Notes under the pieces: model-generated
The model's input: only the letters and a program-made list of their open reading frames with translations
What the model was told of the DNA's origin: nothing
Databases searched by the model: none
Origin: Azolla caroliniana
Lineage: Eukaryota > Polypodiophyta
NCBI GenBank assembly: GCA_043228905.1
Contig: JBHGNT010000023.1
Location: 1 to 64,000 of the forward strand
Length of the DNA stretch: 64,000 bases
Direction: 5' to 3'
In this document: positions 59,001 through 64,000 of the stretch, piece after piece
How the letters are laid out: each line of letters begins with the position of its first letter
How positions within the stretch are numbered: the stretch's first letter is position 1
Translations under genes and position numbers: made by a program

Positions 59001-62000
59001 TCGAAGCAAACTACGCTAGCTATGATACAGAATTAAAAAAACAAGATTTTGAAACTCAGGTCGAGAGACATGAAGAAATTAGCAAATTTGAGGAGGGAGT
59101 GGACAAGAGGTAGTAGGTAAATTAAAATGTTCATACCTGGCTCATCTGATATCGGATTTTTGTGTTCAAACTTACGAATCGAAGCTAACTACGCTAGCTA
59201 TGATACAGAATTAAAAAATCAAGATTTTGAAACTCAGGTCGAGAGACATGAAGAAATTAGCAAATTTGAGGAGGGAGTGGACAAGAGCTAGTAGGTAAAT
59301 TAAAATGTTCATACCTGGCTCGTGTGATATCGGATTTTAGTGTTTAAACATGCGAATCGAAGCTAATTACGCTAGCTATGATACAGAATTACAAAATCAA
59401 GATTTTGAAACTCAGGTCAAGAGACATGAAGAAATTAGCAAATTTGAGGAGGGAGTGGACAAGAGCTAGTAGGTAAATTAAATGTTCATACCTGGCTCGT
59501 GTGATATCGGATTTTTGTGTTCAAACATGCGAATCAAAGCTAACTACGCTAGCTATGATACACAATTAAAAAATCAAGATTTTGAAACTCAGGTCGAGAG
59601 GCATGAAGAAATTAGCAAATTTGAGGAGGGAGTGGACAAGAGCTAGTAGGTAAATTAAAATGTTCATACCTGGCTCGTGTGATATCGGATTTTTGTGTTC
59701 AAACATGCGAATCGAAGCTAACTACGCTAGCTATGATACAGAATTAAAAAAAGAAGATTTTGAAACTCAGGTCGAGAGACATGAAGAAATTAGCAAATTT
59801 GAGGAGGGAGTGGACAAGAGGTAGTAGGTAAATTAAAATGTTCATACCTGGCTCGTCTGATATCGGATTTTTGTGTTCAAACTTGCGAATCGAAGCTAAC
59901 TACGCTAGCTATGATACAGAATTAAAAAATCAAGATTTTGAAACTCAGGTTGAGAGACATGAAGAAATTAGCAAATTTGAGGAGGGAGTGGACAAGAGCT
60001 AGTAGGTAAATTAAAATGTTCATACCTGGCTCGTGTGATATCGGATTTTAGTGTTTAAACATGCGAATCGAAGCTAATTACGCTAGCTATGATACAGAAT
60101 TACAAAATCAAGATTTTGAAACTCAGGTCGAGAGACATGAAGAAATTAGCAAATTTGAGGAGGGAGTGGACAAGAGCTAGTAGGTAAATTAAATGTTCAT
60201 ACCTGGCTCGTGTGATATCGGATTTTTGTGTTCAAACATGCGAATCAAAGCTAACTACGCTAGCTATGATACACAATTAAAAAATCAAGATTTTGAAACT
60301 CAGGTCGAGAGGCATGAAGAAATTAGCAAATTTGAGGAGGGAGTGGACAAGAGCTAGTAGGTAAATTAAAATGTTCATACCTGGCTCGTGTGATATCGGA
60401 TTTTTGTGTTGAAACATGTGAATCGAAGCTAACTACGCTAGCTATGATACACAATTAAAAAATCAAGATTTTGAAACTCAGGTCGAGAGGCATGAAGAAA
60501 TTAGCAAATTTGAGGAGGGAGTGGACAAGAGCTAGTAGGTAAATTAAAATGTTCATACCTGGCTCGTGTGATATCGGATTTTTGTGTTCAAACATGCGAA
60601 TCGAACCTAACTAAGCTAGCTATGATACACAATTAAAAAATCAAGATTTTGAAACTCAGGTCGAGAGACATGAACAAATTAGCAAATTTGAGGAGGGAGT
60701 GGACAAGAGCTAGTAGGTAGATTAAAATGTTCATACCTGGCTCGTGTGATATCGGATTTTTGTGTTCAAACATGCGAATCGAAGCTAACTACGCTAGCTA
60801 TGATACCGAATTAAAAAATCAAGATTTTGAAACTTAGGTCGAGAGACATGAACAAATTAGCAAATTTGAGGAGGGAGTGGACAAGAGCTAGTAGGTAAAT
60901 TAAAATGTTCATACCTGGCTCGTGTGATATCGGATTTTTGTGTTGAAACATGTGAATCGAAGCTAACTACGCTAGCTATGATACACAATTAAAAAATCAA
61001 GATTTTGAAACTCAGGTCGAGAGGCATGAAGAAATTAGCAAATTTGAGGAGGGAGTGGACAAGAGCTAGTAGGTAAATTAAAATGTTCATACCTGGCTCG
61101 TGTGATATCGGATTTTTGTGTTCAAACATGCGAATCGAACCTAACTAACCTAGCTATGATACACAATTAAAAAATCAAGATTTTGAAACTCAGGTCGAGA
61201 GACATGAACAAATTAGCAAATTTGAGGAGGGAGTGGACAAGAGCTAGTAGGTAGATTAAAATGTTCATACCTGGCTCGTGTGATATCGGATTTTTGTGTT
61301 CAAACATGCGAATCGAAGCTAACTACGCTAGCTATGATACCGAATTAAAAAATCAAGATTTTGAAATTTAGGTCGAGAGACATGAACAAATTAGCAAATT
61401 TGAGGAGGGAGTGGACAAGAGCTAGTAGGTAAATTAAAATGTTCATACCTGGCTCGTGTGATATCGGATTTTTGTGTTCAAACATGCGAATCGAAGCTAA
61501 CTACGCTAGCTATGATACAGAATTAAAAAAACAAGATTTTGAAACTCAGGTCGAGAGACATGAAGAAATTAGCAAATTTGAGGAGGGAGTGGACAAGAGG
61601 TAGTAGGTAAATTAAAATGTTCATACCTGGCTCGTGTGATATCGGATTTTTGTGTTCAAACTTGCGAATCGAAGCAAACTACGCTAGCTATGATACAGAA
61701 TTAAAAAATCAAGATTTTGAAACTCAGGTTGAGAGACATGAAGAAATTAGCAAATTTGAGGAGGGAGTGGACAAGAGCTAGTAGGTAAATTAAAATGTTC
61801 ATACCTGGCTCGTGTGATATCGGATTTTAGTGTTCAAACATGCGAATCGAAGCTAATTACGCTAGCTATGATACAGAATTACAAAATCAAGATTTTGAAA
61901 CTCAGGTCGAGAGACATGAAGAAATTAGCAAATTTGAGGAGGGAGTGGACAAGAGCTAGTAGGTAAATTAAAATGTTCATACCTGGCTCGTGTGATATCG

Positions 62001-64000
62001 GATTTTTGTGTTCAAACATGCGAATCAAAGCTAACTACGCTAGCTATGATACACAATTAAAAATTCCACATTTTGAAACTCAGGTCGAGAGACATGAACA
62101 AATTAGCAAATTTGAGGAGGGAGTGGACAAGAGCTAGTAGCTAAATTAAAATGTTCATACCTGGCTCGTGTGATATCGGATTTTTGTGTTGAAACATGCG
62201 AATCGAAGCTAACTACGCTAGCTATGATACACAATTAAAAAATCAAGATTTTGAAACTCAGGTCGAGAGGCATGAAGAAATTAGCAAATTTGAGGAGGGA
62301 GTGGACAAGAGCTAGTAGGTAAATTAAAATGTTCATACCTGGCTCGTGTGATATCGGATTTTTGTGTTCAAACATGCGAATCGAAGCTAACTAAGCTAGC
62401 TATGATACACAATTAAAAAATCCAGATTTTGAAACTCAGGTCGAGAGACATGAACAAATTAGCAAATTTGAGGAGGGAGTGGACAAGAGCTAGTAGGTAG
62501 ATTAAAATGTTCATACCTAGCTCGTGTGATATCGGATTTTTGTGTTCAAACATGCGAATCGAAGCTAACTACGCTAGCTATGATACCGAATTAAAAAATC
62601 AAGATTTTGAAACTTAGGTCGAGAGACATGAACAAATTAGCAAATTTGAGGAGGGAGTGAACAAGAGCTAGTAGGTAAATTAAAATGTTCATACCTGGCT
62701 CGTGTGATATCGGATTTTTGTGTTCAAACATGCGAATCGAAGCTAACTACGCTAGCTATGATACAGAATTAAAAAAACAAGATTTTGAAACTCAGGTCGA
62801 GAGACATGAAGAAATTAGCAAATTTGAGGAGGGAGTGGACAAGAGGTAGTAGGTAAATTAAAATGTTCATACCTGGTTCGTCTGATATCGGATTTTTGTG
62901 TTCAAACTTGCGAATCGAAGCTAACTACGCTAGCTATGATACAGAATTAAAAAATCAAGATTTTGAAACTCAGGTTGAGAGACATGAAGAAATTAGCAAA
63001 TTTGAGGAGGGAGTGGACAAGAGCTAGTAGGTAAATTAAAATGTTCATACCTGGCTCGTGTGATATCGGATTTTAGTGTTCAAACATGCGAATCGAAGTT
63101 AATTACGCTAGCTATGATACAGAATTACAAAATCAAGATTTTCAAACTCAGGTCGAGAGACATGAAGAAATTAGCAAATTTGAGGAGGGAGTGGACAAGA
63201 GCTAGTAGGTAAATTAAAATGTTCATACCTGGCTCGTGTGATATCGGATTTTTGTGTTCAAACATGCGAATCAAAGCTAACTACGCTAGCTATGATACAC
63301 AATTAAAAATTCGAGATTTTGAAACTCAGGTCGAGAGACATGAACAAATTAGCAAATTTGAGGAGGGAGTGGACAAGAGCTAGTAGGTAAATTAAAATGT
63401 TCATACCTGGCTCGTGTGATATCGGATTTTTGTGTTGAAACATGTGAATCGAAGCTAACTACGCTAGCTATGATACACAATTAAATAATCAAGATTTTGA
63501 AACTCAGGTCGAGAGGCATGAAGAAATTAGCAAATTTGAGGAGGGAGTGGACAAGAGCTAGTAGGTAAATTAAATGTTCATACCTGGCTCGTGTGATATC
63601 GGATTTTTGTGTTCAAACATGCGAATCAAAGCTAACTACGCTAGCTATGATACACAATTAAAAAATCAAGATTTTGAAACTCAGGTCGAGAGGCATGAAG
63701 AAATTAGCAAATTTGAGGAGGGAGTGGACAAGAGCTAGTAGGTAAATTAAAATGTTCATACCTGGCTCGTGTGATATCGGATTTTTGTGTTGAAACATGT
63801 GAATCGAAGCTAACTACGCTAGCTATGATACACAATTAAAAAATCAAGATTTTGAAACTCAGGTCGAGAGGCATGAAGAAATTAGCAAATTTGAGGAGGG
63901 AGTGGACAAGAGCTAGTAGGTAAATTAAAATGTTCATACCTGGCTCGTGTGATATCGGATTTTTGTGTTCAAACATGCGAATCGAACCTAACTAAGCTAG
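50001..64000 (+). repeat. 178-bp satellite array C2, homogeneous, with higher-order repeats
   Basis: About 78 very similar monomers, most with GGACAAGAGCTAGTAGGTAAA or GAGGTAGTAGG, continuing past the window edge. Monomer variants recur at multiples of 178 bp, revealing 7-monomer and 16-monomer units. Irregular monomers are rare (single-base losses such as AAATTAAATGTTC near 59475, 60190 and 63568). The boundary with C1 is gradual and was set by eye. Confidence 0.95.
52150..57845 (+). repeat. tandem 16-monomer (2848-bp) higher-order duplication
   Basis: Variant markers are paired at exactly 2848 bp: CTTGTGTGAT at 52911/55759 and 54157/57005, CTCTTGTGAT at 53267/56115, CTCGTTTGAT at 54691/57539. 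Within it a 7-monomer unit (1246 bp) is repeated (52021/53267 and 52911/54157). The edges were judged by where the paired monomers stop agreeing. Confidence 0.85.

Noticed and set aside
21964-64000. CENP-B box in the satellite
   Set aside because: The nearest match (TTCGTTAGCTTCGATT on one strand) keeps TTCG and CG but misses the central A and the GGG, so it is not claimed.
21964-64000. CRISPR array
   Set aside because: Repeats are 178-bp head-to-tail monomers without spacers; the context is eukaryotic satellite.

Overview
This window looks like pericentromeric to centromeric heterochromatin of a land plant. The evidence is Ty1/copia elements (one with the initiator-tRNA-Met primer site typical of plant copia), Ty3/gypsy elements, a plant-type non-LTR retrotransposon with a zinc-knuckle ORF1, and above all long arrays of a 178-bp satellite. 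The lineage cannot be named from this sequence. I see no host gene, no tRNA or rRNA gene and no CRISPR array. Almost every coding region is a broken transposon gene.

Layout. (1) 1-8544 is the 3' part of a plus-strand Ty3/gypsy element: gag (open at the window edge), protease, reverse transcriptase, RNase H and integrase, then a large intact third ORF and a probable 3' LTR. (2) 8545-9867 is the 5' end of a minus-strand copia element (LTR, primer site, start of gag); the gypsy element appears to have inserted into it. (3) 9868-10750 is a composite repeat in which a fragment resembling a Penelope-like element RT lies beside an LTR-like unit whose promoter region carries two strong heat-shock-element motifs. 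(4) 10751-12340 is AT-rich and holds an 83-86-bp tandem repeat and three copies of a 189-bp repeat that is a diverged relative of the main satellite. (5) 12341-21963 is a second minus-strand copia element, 5'-truncated, whose pol is split by a complete 6.36-kb minus-strand gypsy element (13568-19929) with both LTRs and a 4-bp target duplication.

(6) 21964-39829 is satellite: about 77 diverged monomers in one orientation, then a sharp switch at about 35757 to the opposite orientation (about 18 monomers), with an 827-bp solo LTR (35964-36790, TSD GTATG) inserted in the reversed part. (7) 39830-45157 is AT-rich microsatellite followed by a 3'-truncated LINE. (8) 45158-64000 is satellite again in the first orientation: a rearranged older subfamily to about 50000, then a very homogeneous subfamily with higher-order repeats of 7 monomers (1246 bp) and a tandem 16-monomer (2848 bp) duplication.

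The gradient from old, diverged, transposon-invaded satellite on the left to young, homogenised satellite on the right is what a centromere edge would look like. Whether the right-hand array is the active centromere cannot be told from sequence. The most unusual items are the satellite's 189-bp diverged relatives, the higher-order repeats, the heat-shock-motif LTR, the Penelope-like fragment, the tRNA-like module inside both LTRs of the nested gypsy element, and the intact accessory ORF of the first gypsy element.
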